Shown one piece after another: positions 18,858 through 26,908 of a stretch of DNA of 64,000 nt. The position numbers were made by a program, and so were the translations under genes. Under the pieces are notes generated by a model. The model was not told the DNA's origin. It was given only the letters and a program-made list of their open reading frames with translations, and made no database searches. The number at the start of each line of letters is the position of its first letter. Position 1 is the first letter of the stretch. This DNA is from Fidelibacterota bacterium (GTDB taxonomy: Bacteria; Marinisomatota; SORT01), in contig JADFMS010000002.1 in NCBI GenBank assembly GCA_022563775.1, positions 1-64,000 on the forward strand, in the 5' to 3' direction.

Positions 18858-19955
18858 TCAAGACCTGAATTTGAAGTGTATTATATCGCCATCTTCAACA
18901 AAATGCTCTTTCCCAACCGTCATGACCAACCCCTTATCTCGTACCGCTGATTCAGATTGAAAGTCAATTAGGTCCTCATATTTAATAATATCAGCTTTAA
19001 TAAATCCTGATTGAATATCAGAATGAATTTTTCCTGCTGCTTCAGCCGCAGAAGTGCCATCCGTTACCGTCCACGCCTTAACTTCATTGGATTGAGTCGT
19101 AAAGAATGTTATCAATTCTAATAGTTCATATCCAACACTAACTAAAATCTCCAAGCCGGATTCGACAATACCCATCTCCTCCGAAAATAGATGCCGTTCT
19201 TCCGAAGGAAGGTCTAAAATCTCTGCTTCCAACTTGCTGCAGAGCGAGATAAAGGGAATTCCACGAGCTATCGCGGCTTCAGATACCTGTTCGAGTAATG
19301 GATCATCGTCCGTTTTGAGTTGTTCCTCTCCGATATTCGCCACAAAAAATTGAGGTTTCGCTGAAAGCAAATAAAGCTGATCAAGAAAAGCATGTTCCGG
19401 CTCCTCAAGCCTGAGGCTCGAAACGGGGGTTCCTTCATTAAGTTCAATTCTGATTCTCTCAAGAATATCCAAATTCCGCAATGCTTCTTTATTTCCTGAT
19501 TTAGAGGCTTTTTGGAGCTTATCTATTCTTTTATCTATTGTGTCCAGATCCTTCAAGATGAGCTCAAGTTCAATTACCTCTATATCTTTTAGGGGATTCA
19601 ACTCCGGTGTAATGTGTGGGATGTTTTCATCTTGAAAGCATCTGACAACATGAGCTATTACATCTACATCCCGAATATGACTCAAAAATTGATTGCCCAT
19701 TCCTTCTCCCAATGATGCGCCTTCAACCAATCCTGCGACATCTACAAAATTCAGGGTAGTCTTTACAATGCTGTCGGGTTTGATTGACAGGGCAATATGT
19801 TCAAGGCGAACATCAGGGACATCCGCTACGCCGATATTAGGAGTTATGGTTGAAAATGCGTATGGTTCAATCGTAACGTCAGCGGAGGTTAACGCGCGGA
19901 ATATCGTTGATTTACCGACGTTTGGAAGACCTACTATACCACAGGAAAATCCCAT
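18858..19955 (-). CDS. ychF: Redox-regulated ATPase YchF (Obg-like)
   Basis: At 365 residues this is a full-length YchF/OLA1 P-loop protein: G1 GLPNVGKST (9-17), DVAGLVEGASLGEGMGNQFL (G3 region), and the family-typical degenerate G4 (VANIGEE in place of NKxD), which explains ATP rather than GTP preference. A coiled-coil insert lies near 125-160, and a TGS domain ends the protein (VKAWTVTDGTSAAEAAGKIHSD). It binds ribosomes and takes part in translation and stress responses. Convergent with the TPR gene with only 20 bases between. Confidence 0.95.
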   Translation of the reverse strand: MGFSCGIVGLPNVGKSTIFRALTSADVTIEPYAFSTITPNIGVADVPDVRLEHIALSIKPDSIVKTTLNFVDVAGLVEGASLGEGMGNQFLSHIRDVDVIAHVVRCFQDENIPHITPELNPLKDIEVIELELILKDLDTIDKRIDKLQKASKSGNKEALRNLDILERIRIELNEGTPVSSLRLEEPEHAFLDQLYLLSAKPQFFVANIGEEQLKTDDDPLLEQVSEAAIARGIPFISLCSKLEAEILDLPSEERHLFSEEMGIVESGLEILVSVGYELLELITFFTTQSNEVKAWTVTDGTSAAEAAGKIHSDIQSGFIKADIIKYEDLIDFQSESAVRDKGLVMTVGKEHFVEDGDIIHFKFRS

Positions 19956-20121
19956 CTGTTCTTTATTCCGGTAAGCTAATCATTTAATAACCGTAAATGT
20001 AAGTCACAGTTAAAATAAAATATTTTCAGAGTACAGAATAATATAATAGACAGCACACTTTAGAATTAGAAAAATATACCGATAATAATGGAACATTGTG
20101 AAATCTTGCAAGTTAAAAAGC

Positions 20122-20152
20122 TTGACAATTTTTATGGATAATGGTTACTTTG
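20122..20152 (+). promoter_or_regulatory. Candidate promoter for the 20196-23285 envelope operon
   Basis: TTGACA at 20122-20127 with TTACTTTG at 20145-20152. The downstream half resembles the Bacteroidetes-type -7 element (TAnnTTTG) more than TATAAT. It lies 44 bases before the ATG, which has an excellent GAAGGAG binding site. The preceding 19956-20120 stretch holds nothing I recognise. Confidence 0.4.
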
Positions 20153-20195
20153 CAAAACCAAACAAGGGAAAAATCATCCGAAGGAGTCAGAAAGT

Positions 20196-21116
20196 ATGAG
20201 AAATGGATACAGCTTTTTAATAATTGTAATATTGATTACACTTATATCTGCAACCACAAGCTTTGGTCAGGTAGATACCACACAATCGTTAGTGCAACAG
20301 TACATCGAATCGATTGATGGCGATAGCATCGTGATAAATTACATGCAGCCGTTTGCGACCGCTTTTGGAACAGCCATAAATACGGGAATCTATCATACGG
20401 CAAAAATTCATGGAATACCCGGATTTGATTTCGGCATAAGAGCTATATTAATACCTATACCCGATGAAGCACTGACATTTAGGGCGCCTTTAATAGGTTT
20501 AGGTTTATCAGTTGAAGATAGTGTTGACGCGAGTACCGTATTCGGTCCTAAGCAATCTCAAAATGTGTATCCACCCGGTCTCGATATTGGCCGTCTACCG
20601 TTCGGAGTACTTCATTTATCTGTCGGATTGCCGATGGGGACAGAGCTGAATCTGCGTTACCTGCCCTCTTTTAAAATTAAAGATGATATTCCAAAGATCG
20701 AATTGCTCGGCTTTGGTCTTTCCCATAGTATTGACCAATATTTCCCGGTGCCGATACCGCTTCTTCCGCAACTTTCGGCGGGATTTATGTACCAGACTTT
20801 TAAGGTAAAAGATCTGATAAAATCGACACACACTGCGTTAAATCTCCGCCTAAGTAAGAGCGTTCCGATGCTGACAGTATATCTCGGTGCTCAATTTGAA
20901 AGTTCTGATATGGACATTACCTATAAAGATTTTGTATCAGGTGGAGTCAAAACCTTGGAACTTGAAGGCGAAAACGATATCAGATTTACGGGTGGATTCA
21001 GATTCACTATCTTCCCGCTGCTCGGCATCAATGCAGATTATTCAACAGGCAAATATTCAGCATTTAATATTGGATTGAACTTCTCTTTTGATCCACCCGG
21101 AATACCGGTTATTTAA
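20196..21116 (+). CDS. Outer-membrane beta-barrel protein, DUF6588-like
   Basis: A 306-residue exported protein with a signal peptide ending near SFGQ (residue 25). The mature part begins with YMQPFATAFGTAINTGIYHTAKIHG, a segment I associate with the DUF6588 family, and continues as alternating beta-strands to the end. Such proteins form small outer-membrane barrels of unknown role. It is first in a three-gene plus-strand run with a lipoprotein and another barrel protein, which suggests a joint envelope function. Confidence 0.65.
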   Translation: MRNGYSFLIIVILITLISATTSFGQVDTTQSLVQQYIESIDGDSIVINYMQPFATAFGTAINTGIYHTAKIHGIPGFDFGIRAILIPIPDEALTFRAPLIGLGLSVEDSVDASTVFGPKQSQNVYPPGLDIGRLPFGVLHLSVGLPMGTELNLRYLPSFKIKDDIPKIELLGFGLSHSIDQYFPVPIPLLPQLSAGFMYQTFKVKDLIKSTHTALNLRLSKSVPMLTVYLGAQFESSDMDITYKDFVSGGVKTLELEGENDIRFTGGFRFTIFPLLGINADYSTGKYSAFNIGLNFSFDPPGIPVI

Positions 21117-21154
21117 ATAGAAAATAGATATAAATTTTAGATAGGAGTCAGATA

Positions 21155-22168
21155 ATGAAATTTAAAGCTCGAATAAGTTTCTTCGGCTTGCTCATAACAG
21201 CGTTTGTCTTTGCAGGGTGTAACATATTCAGTTGGTCTGCCTCTCCTGATGAAGGCGAAGATCTGCTTGAGGAGGGACTCGATTTTATGTTTGATGGAGA
21301 GTTTGATTCTGCCAAGGTTCTGTTTGCCAGAGGATTGGAGACGGATCCGCTCAACAGCGATCTACTGTATAATCACGCAAAAGCCACATTGCTTTCTTCT
21401 GGTGAAAGCATAGTAACCATTCTTGACGAGATTACGAAATTCAGCGGGACTCCCGAAGCCAATATTGAGCTTCCATTTTTTGGTTTGCCAAAGGATAGAC
21501 AAGATAATCTGTATGTTACAAATATTATTATATTCAATGACCTCAGCCCGATATTTGACAGCACAATTGTTACAACGGGCAGTATTGAAAAAGATGACAT
21601 TACATTGGATATATTCATCGCTAACACCGTCAAGGGGATTTTACGAATTGTGGACACAAACGGCGATGAAAGAATTGATGATAAAGACATTGATTTTAGC
21701 ATGTTCACTACCGGAAGCGGCGGATTTGCATTTGATTCTTCATTTGTAGACTCGCTCGGACCGGAGGATCTTAACAATCTCATATCAAGTGTCGGGGATA
21801 TTATCGAGGGTGGAGGTGAGATATTCGGAGAACTGTTAGGAGGAGAAACAGGCATTGACACAACGGCAATTGACAGCCTCATGGATGATATTACAGGCTC
21901 TTTGGAGTGGTATTATGTTAATACTTTTATTGAGGGTGATCCTGCTTTAGGTATTCCTGATATCGGAGATCCAAATAATCCTGGTAATAGTATCAATGGT
22001 GGTGATAATGACGATGATGGCTTTGCCGATGACGAATGTATCGATCAACTGGACAATGACGGTGATGGTTTGATCGATGAAGATGCGATTATTACGGGTG
22101 GCTGGGCATGGTTCGACGAAGATGGACCAGATGGTCCGATTGAACGTGTACAAGTCCTTTGTCCATAA
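21155..22168 (+). CDS. Lipoprotein with TPR-like start and calcium-binding-like tail
   Basis: The 337 residues begin with a lipoprotein signal peptide and lipobox FAGC (Cys22). Residues about 34-70 form a TPR-like helical pair (EGLDFMFDGEFDSAKVLFARGL). Near 170 there is an Asp-rich loop (DTNGDERIDDKDIDFSM), and the C-terminus has two Asp/Asn-rich repeats (DNDDDGFADDECID and DNDGDGLIDEDA) like EF-hand or thrombospondin type-3 calcium loops. I do not recognise the family. It is translated between two outer-membrane barrel genes, so an outer-membrane assembly or surface role is plausible. Confidence 0.65.
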   Translation: MKFKARISFFGLLITAFVFAGCNIFSWSASPDEGEDLLEEGLDFMFDGEFDSAKVLFARGLETDPLNSDLLYNHAKATLLSSGESIVTILDEITKFSGTPEANIELPFFGLPKDRQDNLYVTNIIIFNDLSPIFDSTIVTTGSIEKDDITLDIFIANTVKGILRIVDTNGDERIDDKDIDFSMFTTGSGGFAFDSSFVDSLGPEDLNNLISSVGDIIEGGGEIFGELLGGETGIDTTAIDSLMDDITGSLEWYYVNTFIEGDPALGIPDIGDPNNPGNSINGGDNDDDGFADDECIDQLDNDGDGLIDEDAIITGGWAWFDEDGPDGPIERVQVLCP

Positions 22169-22193
22169 ATTTTAATTTTTATCGGAGACAACG

Positions 22194-23285
22194 ATGCAAA
22201 AAACATATAAACTTCTAATTTTTACAATCTTAACAGCGATGCTTTCTTCAAGCGCGTTCGCAGGCGCCAAAAGAGGAGTATTCTATGACACCATGCGTAA
22301 CAGAGCGATGGGTGGCGTAGGGATTATGTCGTCACAAGGAGCTACCGCATTCATCAGTAATCCCGCTTTGCTGACAAGGGGCAAGATCAACGTTAGTCCG
22401 TTAAGCATTCAATTCTTACTTAACAATAATTTCTTGGATTTAGCTGATTTTATTTCCGATAATGGCGATTCCCTTGAAATTTTTACTGATTTGACTTCGG
22501 CTTCGGTTGAATCCATTTATACGGATCTTAATTCCATAGACAACAGATGGATGAAATTGGGCATACCTTTTGGTGGAGGGATCAGCGCTAAAAATGTAGG
22601 TGTAGCGTACTATGGCGTCTTCGATTTCGAGTTCAAAATAGATAAAGGTATTTATGAACCGCATGTGTCCATGAAAGGGATATTTGATAATGTAATCACG
22701 GTCGGATACGGCAAGGGAATGGATTTCTTAAAACCGGGCCTCAAGATGGGCGCTGCGGTGAAATTTATCACACGAAGAGAAGCGCCGGAACAGAAGATCG
22801 GATTTAGTGAGTTATCCGGCGGTAATGATTTATTCTTGGAACTTCAGGACAGCCTGGAAAGTGGCAAGAGCGGATTCGGTTTTGATCTTGGCGCATTATA
22901 CAAGCTAAATGAGAAACTTGAAGTCGGTCTTGTTTTCGTCGATCTGGTTGGAAACATAGATGACGGAAATGATGATATCTCGACTAATCTGAAGTTGGGA
23001 GTCAAATATGATCTGTTTAGCCGGCTCTCAGCAGAAGCGAATATTGTTGATTTCTTCAATTCTGACGAAACGGCATTTTTTAACAGAATGCATATCGGAA
23101 TAGAAGCTGACTTACTCATTCTGAAACTTCGAGGCGGCTTCAATCAGGGATACCCGACGTATGGCGCCGGACTTAATCTCGGAATCATAAAAGCGGATTT
23201 TGCCGTTTGGACGGAGGAACAGGGTGATTTCCCGGGATTTGACGGCGAGACTTTTGTAGGGGGACAGCTCTACCTCGGATTTTAG
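22194..23285 (+). CDS. Outer-membrane barrel protein of PorV/TraF-like type
   Basis: A 363-residue exported protein: signal peptide cleaved near SAFAGA (residue 24), then MRNRAMGGVGIMSSQGATAFISNPALL, an N-terminal pattern shared by FadL/PorV/TraF-like barrels (a small-residue-rich hatch plus an xNPA motif), then beta-strands to a terminal LYLGF. PorV-type proteins bind or anchor secreted cargo, but I cannot claim that here. GGAGACAACG precedes the ATG. Third gene of the envelope run. Confidence 0.6.
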   Translation: MQKTYKLLIFTILTAMLSSSAFAGAKRGVFYDTMRNRAMGGVGIMSSQGATAFISNPALLTRGKINVSPLSIQFLLNNNFLDLADFISDNGDSLEIFTDLTSASVESIYTDLNSIDNRWMKLGIPFGGGISAKNVGVAYYGVFDFEFKIDKGIYEPHVSMKGIFDNVITVGYGKGMDFLKPGLKMGAAVKFITRREAPEQKIGFSELSGGNDLFLELQDSLESGKSGFGFDLGALYKLNEKLEVGLVFVDLVGNIDDGNDDISTNLKLGVKYDLFSRLSAEANIVDFFNSDETAFFNRMHIGIEADLLILKLRGGFNQGYPTYGAGLNLGIIKADFAVWTEEQGDFPGFDGETFVGGQLYLGF

Positions 23286-23287
23286 CG

Positions 23288-23317
23288 AAATAGCATTGGG
23301 AAGCGATCGAGCTATTT
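23288..23317 (+). terminator. Weak hairpin after the envelope operon
   Basis: AAATAGC (23288-23294) pairs with GCTATTT (23311-23317) just after the stop at 23285. The loop is 16 nt and there is no T run, so termination is only possible. Confidence 0.3.
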
Positions 23318-23445
23318 GTTATATCAAGATAATAAGTTTGTATCTTGTAAACCATATTACATTTTTTAATTTTCATATGTGTTAAATCATCAAGTCACTA
23401 TTAAGCACGAAAGTTTTTTTAATAGAAAGTACAGGACGTTAGACG

Positions 23446-23946
23446 ATGAATGAAGTTAGCAATGAATATTCAAGAAGAGGGTTCCTCAAAAAGGTAACCG
23501 CCGGTATCTATGGTCTTCTAACATTTATGGTAGGCTTACCGCTTGTTTCATTCTTTGTCTCACCTGCCTTTATTAAATCCAAAAACGTGTGGATAGAGAT
23601 CGGAGCAGTAGATGATTTCAATAACGATAGTCCTTTGGGAGTGAATTATAATAAAGAGATAAAAGACGGATGGAATAAGAGAACGGTCTCATCTACCGCA
23701 TGGGTTTACAGGTCAAAGGGAGAGCTTATAGCGCTATCTCCTATCTGTACGCATCTCGGATGTACTGTTTCTTTCGATGAGGAGAGAGATAGTTTTGCCT
23801 GCCCCTGTCATGGCGGGCTTTATGACAGAGAAGGGAATGTTATCGGTGGTCCTCCGCCGAAACCTTTGAAAAGGCATAAAATCAAATTTGAAGCTGGAAA
23901 ATTACTTATTAGCGAACCCGTAGATAGAAGCTCAGGTGTTGCATAA
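23446..23946 (+). CDS. Rieske iron-sulfur protein of the cytochrome bc complex
   Basis: The 166 residues start with a twin-arginine signal-anchor (YSRRGFLKK, then a hydrophobic helix to about 40), so it is exported folded by Tat and stays membrane-anchored. The 2Fe-2S ligands are in CTHLGC and CPCHGG, followed by GPPPKPL. It passes electrons from menaquinol oxidised by cytochrome b. Its stop overlaps the start of the cytochrome b gene, so the two are translationally coupled. Confidence 0.94.
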   Translation: MNEVSNEYSRRGFLKKVTAGIYGLLTFMVGLPLVSFFVSPAFIKSKNVWIEIGAVDDFNNDSPLGVNYNKEIKDGWNKRTVSSTAWVYRSKGELIALSPICTHLGCTVSFDEERDSFACPCHGGLYDREGNVIGGPPPKPLKRHKIKFEAGKLLISEPVDRSSGVA

Positions 23947-25588
23947 AGTGTTCAATTCTGTACTGAATTGGCTTGATGATCGGCTTCACCTCAGGGAAGG
24001 GTTTAAAGAACTTCTTGACGAGCCTCTACCGGAAGGTGTAGGCTGGACGCATGTGTTCGGAAGCATCTCTCTCTTTCTTTTCGTATTACAAGCTGCGACC
24101 GGAATTTTCCTCTCTATGTTCTATGCGCCGACACCTGAAGCCGCGCACGCAAGCGTGAGTTACGTTCAGACCGAGTTGTTTTTAGGGAGTTTCGTTCGTG
24201 GGCTGCATCATTGGGGTTCGAGTTTTTTCGTGGTCTTTACAGTGATACACTTGCTGCGAACATTTATATATTCTGCTTACAAATATCCCCGGGAGCTAAC
24301 CTGGATTTTCGGAGTAATACTGTTTAATCTCGTTCTGGCATTTGGGCTTACAGGCTACCTGCTTCCATGGGATCAAAAAGCATATTGGGCGACCGTTGTA
24401 ACGCTCAATATTGCCGGAACCGCTCCGGTCTTAGGAGAATTTATTCAAAAGATATTGCAAGGTGGAGATGTCATCGGTTCAGTGACTCTGACGCATTTTT
24501 ATTCTCTGCACGTTATCGTTCTCCCTCTTATTACGTTAGGAGCGGTATCTATACATGTGTTTTTACAGAAGAGGCAAGGAATCACGCCGCCGTTTAAATC
24601 AATAGACGAGGAAGTTAAGTTCAGCTCACGTTTCTGGCCCGACCAGCTGTTCAAAGACGGAGTAGCTATCTTACTGATTTTTCTGATCCTTTCCGGTTTT
24701 GCGGCAGTGTTCGGCGCGCCGCTTGAAAAATTGGCAGACCCGTCAGATGCATCCTATGCTCCGAAACCGGAGTGGTATTTCCTTTCGATGTATCAACTTC
24801 AAAAATTATTTCCGGGAAATTTAGAATTGATTGGAACAATAATAATACCCACAATAGGAATTTTAACATTGCTGCTATTACCCTTTTATGATAAAAATCC
24901 GTCCAGAAAACTCAAAGACAGAAAATTAGCGTTAACTTTAATGGCAATAGGTTTGATGACTGTTGGCGGTCTCACCGTTATGGGCGCAGCAGACGACAGT
25001 TCGGTAAAATCGACCGCTATCGTTGAGACGGTTGAGGAAGAAGAATCATCCAGGCTACAACCCGCAGAATTGTCCGGAAGATACGCCTATCAAAACGAAT
25101 CTTGTATGAATTGTCACAACATAGGTGGCAGTCACGGTGAGGGAGAAAATGATCTTCTGAAAACAAGCGGAGAAAAGAGCACGGATTGGTTAAAAGAACA
25201 TTTTTCCAATCCCTCACTTGCGCAGCTTGAAAGAAATGTCGAGCAGGCAAGTTTAAAGCTTGATCAAGTTACAGACTTGAAATCTTTCTATCTTCGGCTT
25301 AATACTCCACAAAGAGATGAACTATTAACCGTGACGGACGATATACTTTTTTCAGCGAATTTATTCTCTCAATACAAATGCGGGGCCTGCCATAAGATAG
25401 ATGACCCTGAACCGGGATTCGGTCCTAATCTTGCGGGAGTGACACTTAGGCATGACAGGGCGTACATCTATGACCACTTTTTGGATCCAAAAAAGTACGA
25501 GCCTACCAGCATAATGCCAAAATTTGATTGGCTGCCTGAGAAAGAGCTGAACGCATTGACGGATTTTATGTTTTATATTGGTGAGTAA
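23936..25588 (+). CDS. Cytochrome b fused to a C-terminal di-haem cytochrome c domain
   Basis: One 550-residue chain combines a full cytochrome b (N- and C-terminal halves) with cytochrome c. Haem b ligands by spacing are His91/His105 and His192/His207; the 14- and 15-residue intervals match cytochrome b6-type rather than mitochondrial type. PEWYF lies at 279-283, the Qo-site motif. After a last membrane helix (about 330-350) come two c-type haem sites, CMNCH (390-394) and CGACH (482-486), with NLAGV and IMPKF typical of class I cytochrome c. The start is GTG at 23936 overlapping the Rieske gene; GTG at 23948 is an alternative. The fusion removes the need for a separate cytochrome c1. Confidence 0.92.
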   Translation: MLHKVFNSVLNWLDDRLHLREGFKELLDEPLPEGVGWTHVFGSISLFLFVLQAATGIFLSMFYAPTPEAAHASVSYVQTELFLGSFVRGLHHWGSSFFVVFTVIHLLRTFIYSAYKYPRELTWIFGVILFNLVLAFGLTGYLLPWDQKAYWATVVTLNIAGTAPVLGEFIQKILQGGDVIGSVTLTHFYSLHVIVLPLITLGAVSIHVFLQKRQGITPPFKSIDEEVKFSSRFWPDQLFKDGVAILLIFLILSGFAAVFGAPLEKLADPSDASYAPKPEWYFLSMYQLQKLFPGNLELIGTIIIPTIGILTLLLLPFYDKNPSRKLKDRKLALTLMAIGLMTVGGLTVMGAADDSSVKSTAIVETVEEEESSRLQPAELSGRYAYQNESCMNCHNIGGSHGEGENDLLKTSGEKSTDWLKEHFSNPSLAQLERNVEQASLKLDQVTDLKSFYLRLNTPQRDELLTVTDDILFSANLFSQYKCGACHKIDDPEPGFGPNLAGVTLRHDRAYIYDHFLDPKKYEPTSIMPKFDWLPEKELNALTDFMFYIGE

Positions 25589-25601
25589 AACTGTGTTTCA
25601 G

Positions 25602-26051
25602 TTAATTTAGCTCCAGTTTCATTACATTGTATACTCTGCATTCTTCAAGTTTAAATTGAATAGAATTCTTAACACTTTCAGGGACTTCGTTTCTATCTAT
25701 AAACTTAAAACCGTTTTTCTCAAAGAAATCCGACACTCCCTTGGCGAGTAACAGTATTGAACTCAAATTCATCACTTTTGCAACAGATATAAATTTATTA
25801 TAGAGTTCAATTCCAAATCCTTTTGAACGATAATCTTCTGAAACTACGAACGATCTGAGAAGACCATCATTTTCCCAATGTTCGAGTCCTATACAACCTT
25901 CTATTTTCCCCTCAATAGTTAAAACGAAAAAATTATCAATCCACCTCTCAAGGTCGTCGGGCGGAAGGTTTGCTTCCTTTAGTAATGTAGTTATAGCGGG
26001 AATATCGTCTCGAGTCGCATTTAAAATATTTGATTTCCTGATGCTGTCCAT
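25602..26051 (-). CDS. GNAT acetyltransferase, ArsN2-like
   Basis: A 149-residue GNAT-fold enzyme with acetyl-CoA loop residues in VSEDYRSKGFGIEL (about 71-84). The layout LLRSFVV, LLLAKGVSDFFEKNGFKFIDR, VKNSIQF then an ECRVYNVMKLEL end recalls ArsN2-type acetyltransferases tied to organoarsenical resistance. It is 2 bases downstream of an ArsR-type repressor and probably co-transcribed, which supports the assignment, but no other ars gene is nearby. The substrate is inferred. Convergent with the cytochrome b gene. Confidence 0.7.
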   Translation of the reverse strand: MDSIRKSNILNATRDDIPAITTLLKEANLPPDDLERWIDNFFVLTIEGKIEGCIGLEHWENDGLLRSFVVSEDYRSKGFGIELYNKFISVAKVMNLSSILLLAKGVSDFFEKNGFKFIDRNEVPESVKNSIQFKLEECRVYNVMKLELN

Positions 26052-26053
26052 GG

Positions 26054-26377
26054 TTATTGGTTTAATATTCCGCTAAAAAAAAGATTCAACTCTTCTAACG
26101 GTTGCTGAAGGGGTGTGAGATAGATGAATTTTCCCTTCCGCTGCATATTTATTAAGCCCGCATTTTTAAGTTCTTTTAGATGATGGGAAACTGTTGCCGG
26201 GGCGAGTTCAAATGTGCTTGTTATTTCACCGACATTGCAGCTGCACATATCGATGGAAAATTCAGCATCAGTTGAATCATAGAAACAGCAGTGAGTTTTT
26301 TCACAGATTTTTTGAAAGATGGCTAATCTTTGGTTGTTGGATAGCGCGGAAAAAGTTTTTAACAGTTTTTCATTCAT
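26054..26377 (-). CDS. ArsR-family metal/arsenic-responsive repressor
   Basis: A 107-residue winged-helix regulator of the ArsR/SmtB family; the recognition helix is FELAPATVSHHLKELKNAGLI (split by the family pattern). It has five cysteines, 25, 30, 31, 45 and 47, in CEKTHCC and MCSCN; a Cys-x-Cys just before the DNA-binding helices is the usual ArsR sensing place. AAAGGA about 10 nt before the ATG sets the start. A perfect inverted repeat sits 24-45 bases upstream as the likely operator. It probably represses its own unit with the acetyltransferase, and perhaps once the metal-efflux genes on the other side. Confidence 0.88.
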   Translation of the reverse strand: MNEKLLKTFSALSNNQRLAIFQKICEKTHCCFYDSTDAEFSIDMCSCNVGEITSTFELAPATVSHHLKELKNAGLINMQRKGKFIYLTPLQQPLEELNLFFSGILNQ

Positions 26378-26400
26378 AGTCTGATAATCCTTTGGTTATA

Positions 26401-26422
26401 TCGATAGTTCAATAACTATCGA
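26401..26422. promoter_or_regulatory. Likely ArsR operator (perfect inverted repeat)
   Basis: TCGATAGTT (26401-26409), a 4-nt spacer and AACTATCGA (26414-26422) form a perfect 9-bp inverted repeat between the arsR ribosome binding site and the transposon end, the position expected for autorepression. Confidence 0.7.
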
Positions 26423-26457
26423 ACTAATGTACGGAATAACAAACCAAAATGCTACAT

Positions 26458-26465
26458 ATATTTAT
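26458..26465. repeat. Left target-site duplication of the transposon
   Basis: ATATTTAT directly precedes the left inverted repeat and recurs exactly at 28874-28881 after the right one. An 8-bp duplication fits the 8-9 bp usual for IS1-type insertion. Confidence 0.85.
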
Positions 26466-26485
26466 GGTAGTGTCCTAATTTGAAA
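26466..26485. repeat. Left terminal inverted repeat
   Basis: Twenty bases starting GGTAGTGTCC, identical in inverted orientation to 28854-28873. The leading GG and GGTxGTG pattern agree with IS1-family ends. Confidence 0.9.
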
Positions 26486-26493
26486 TTTCTTGA

Positions 26494-26895
26494 ATGTTTA
26501 ACAAAAGAAAGTGTATTTTGATGGATGATAGCTTCCTACCGAGATACTTTAATCTCTACGAATTATTAGGAGTGAAAAGAAGAAGGTTAAATCCTATGTC
26601 TTTAAAAAAAGATGATTTAATTTTTGTAATGGTTCCAAAAGAATATGTTAAAGAAACCGGATTAGATAAATATGTGGGCTTTTATCTTGGTAGTTCAGCC
26701 GAAAATGGAAAGTTTCATGTTTTAATGGGCAATTTTATTGAATATGACCAAATTGGATTATGGTTAAAAGCCAATCTCGAAGGTTCGGGAACAGAGATTA
26801 TGATTCCACTACATATAATTACCTTTATTATGGTCAATCCAAGTAAAAAAATCCAGAAGAAAATGGGGTTTGAAACACCTGAACAAATGTCTTAA
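26494..26895 (+). CDS. Hypothetical cargo protein of the transposon (133 aa)
   Basis: I do not recognise this protein. It is a small mixed alpha/beta sequence, basic near the N-terminus (KRRRLNP), with hydrophobic strands (LIFVMVPKEY, IMIPLHIITFIMV) and no membrane helix or cysteine cluster beyond Cys7. The reading frame opens 9 bases after the left inverted repeat. ATG 26494 and ATG 26521 are both possible; neither has a strong binding site, and the second (MDDSFLPRYF) gives 124 residues. It converges on the transposase with 13 bases between stops. Being inside the element, it is probably carried cargo. Confidence 0.55.
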   Translation: MFNKRKCILMDDSFLPRYFNLYELLGVKRRRLNPMSLKKDDLIFVMVPKEYVKETGLDKYVGFYLGSSAENGKFHVLMGNFIEYDQIGLWLKANLEGSGTEIMIPLHIITFIMVNPSKKIQKKMGFETPEQMS

Positions 26896-26908
26896 AGATT
26901 ACAAGTCA

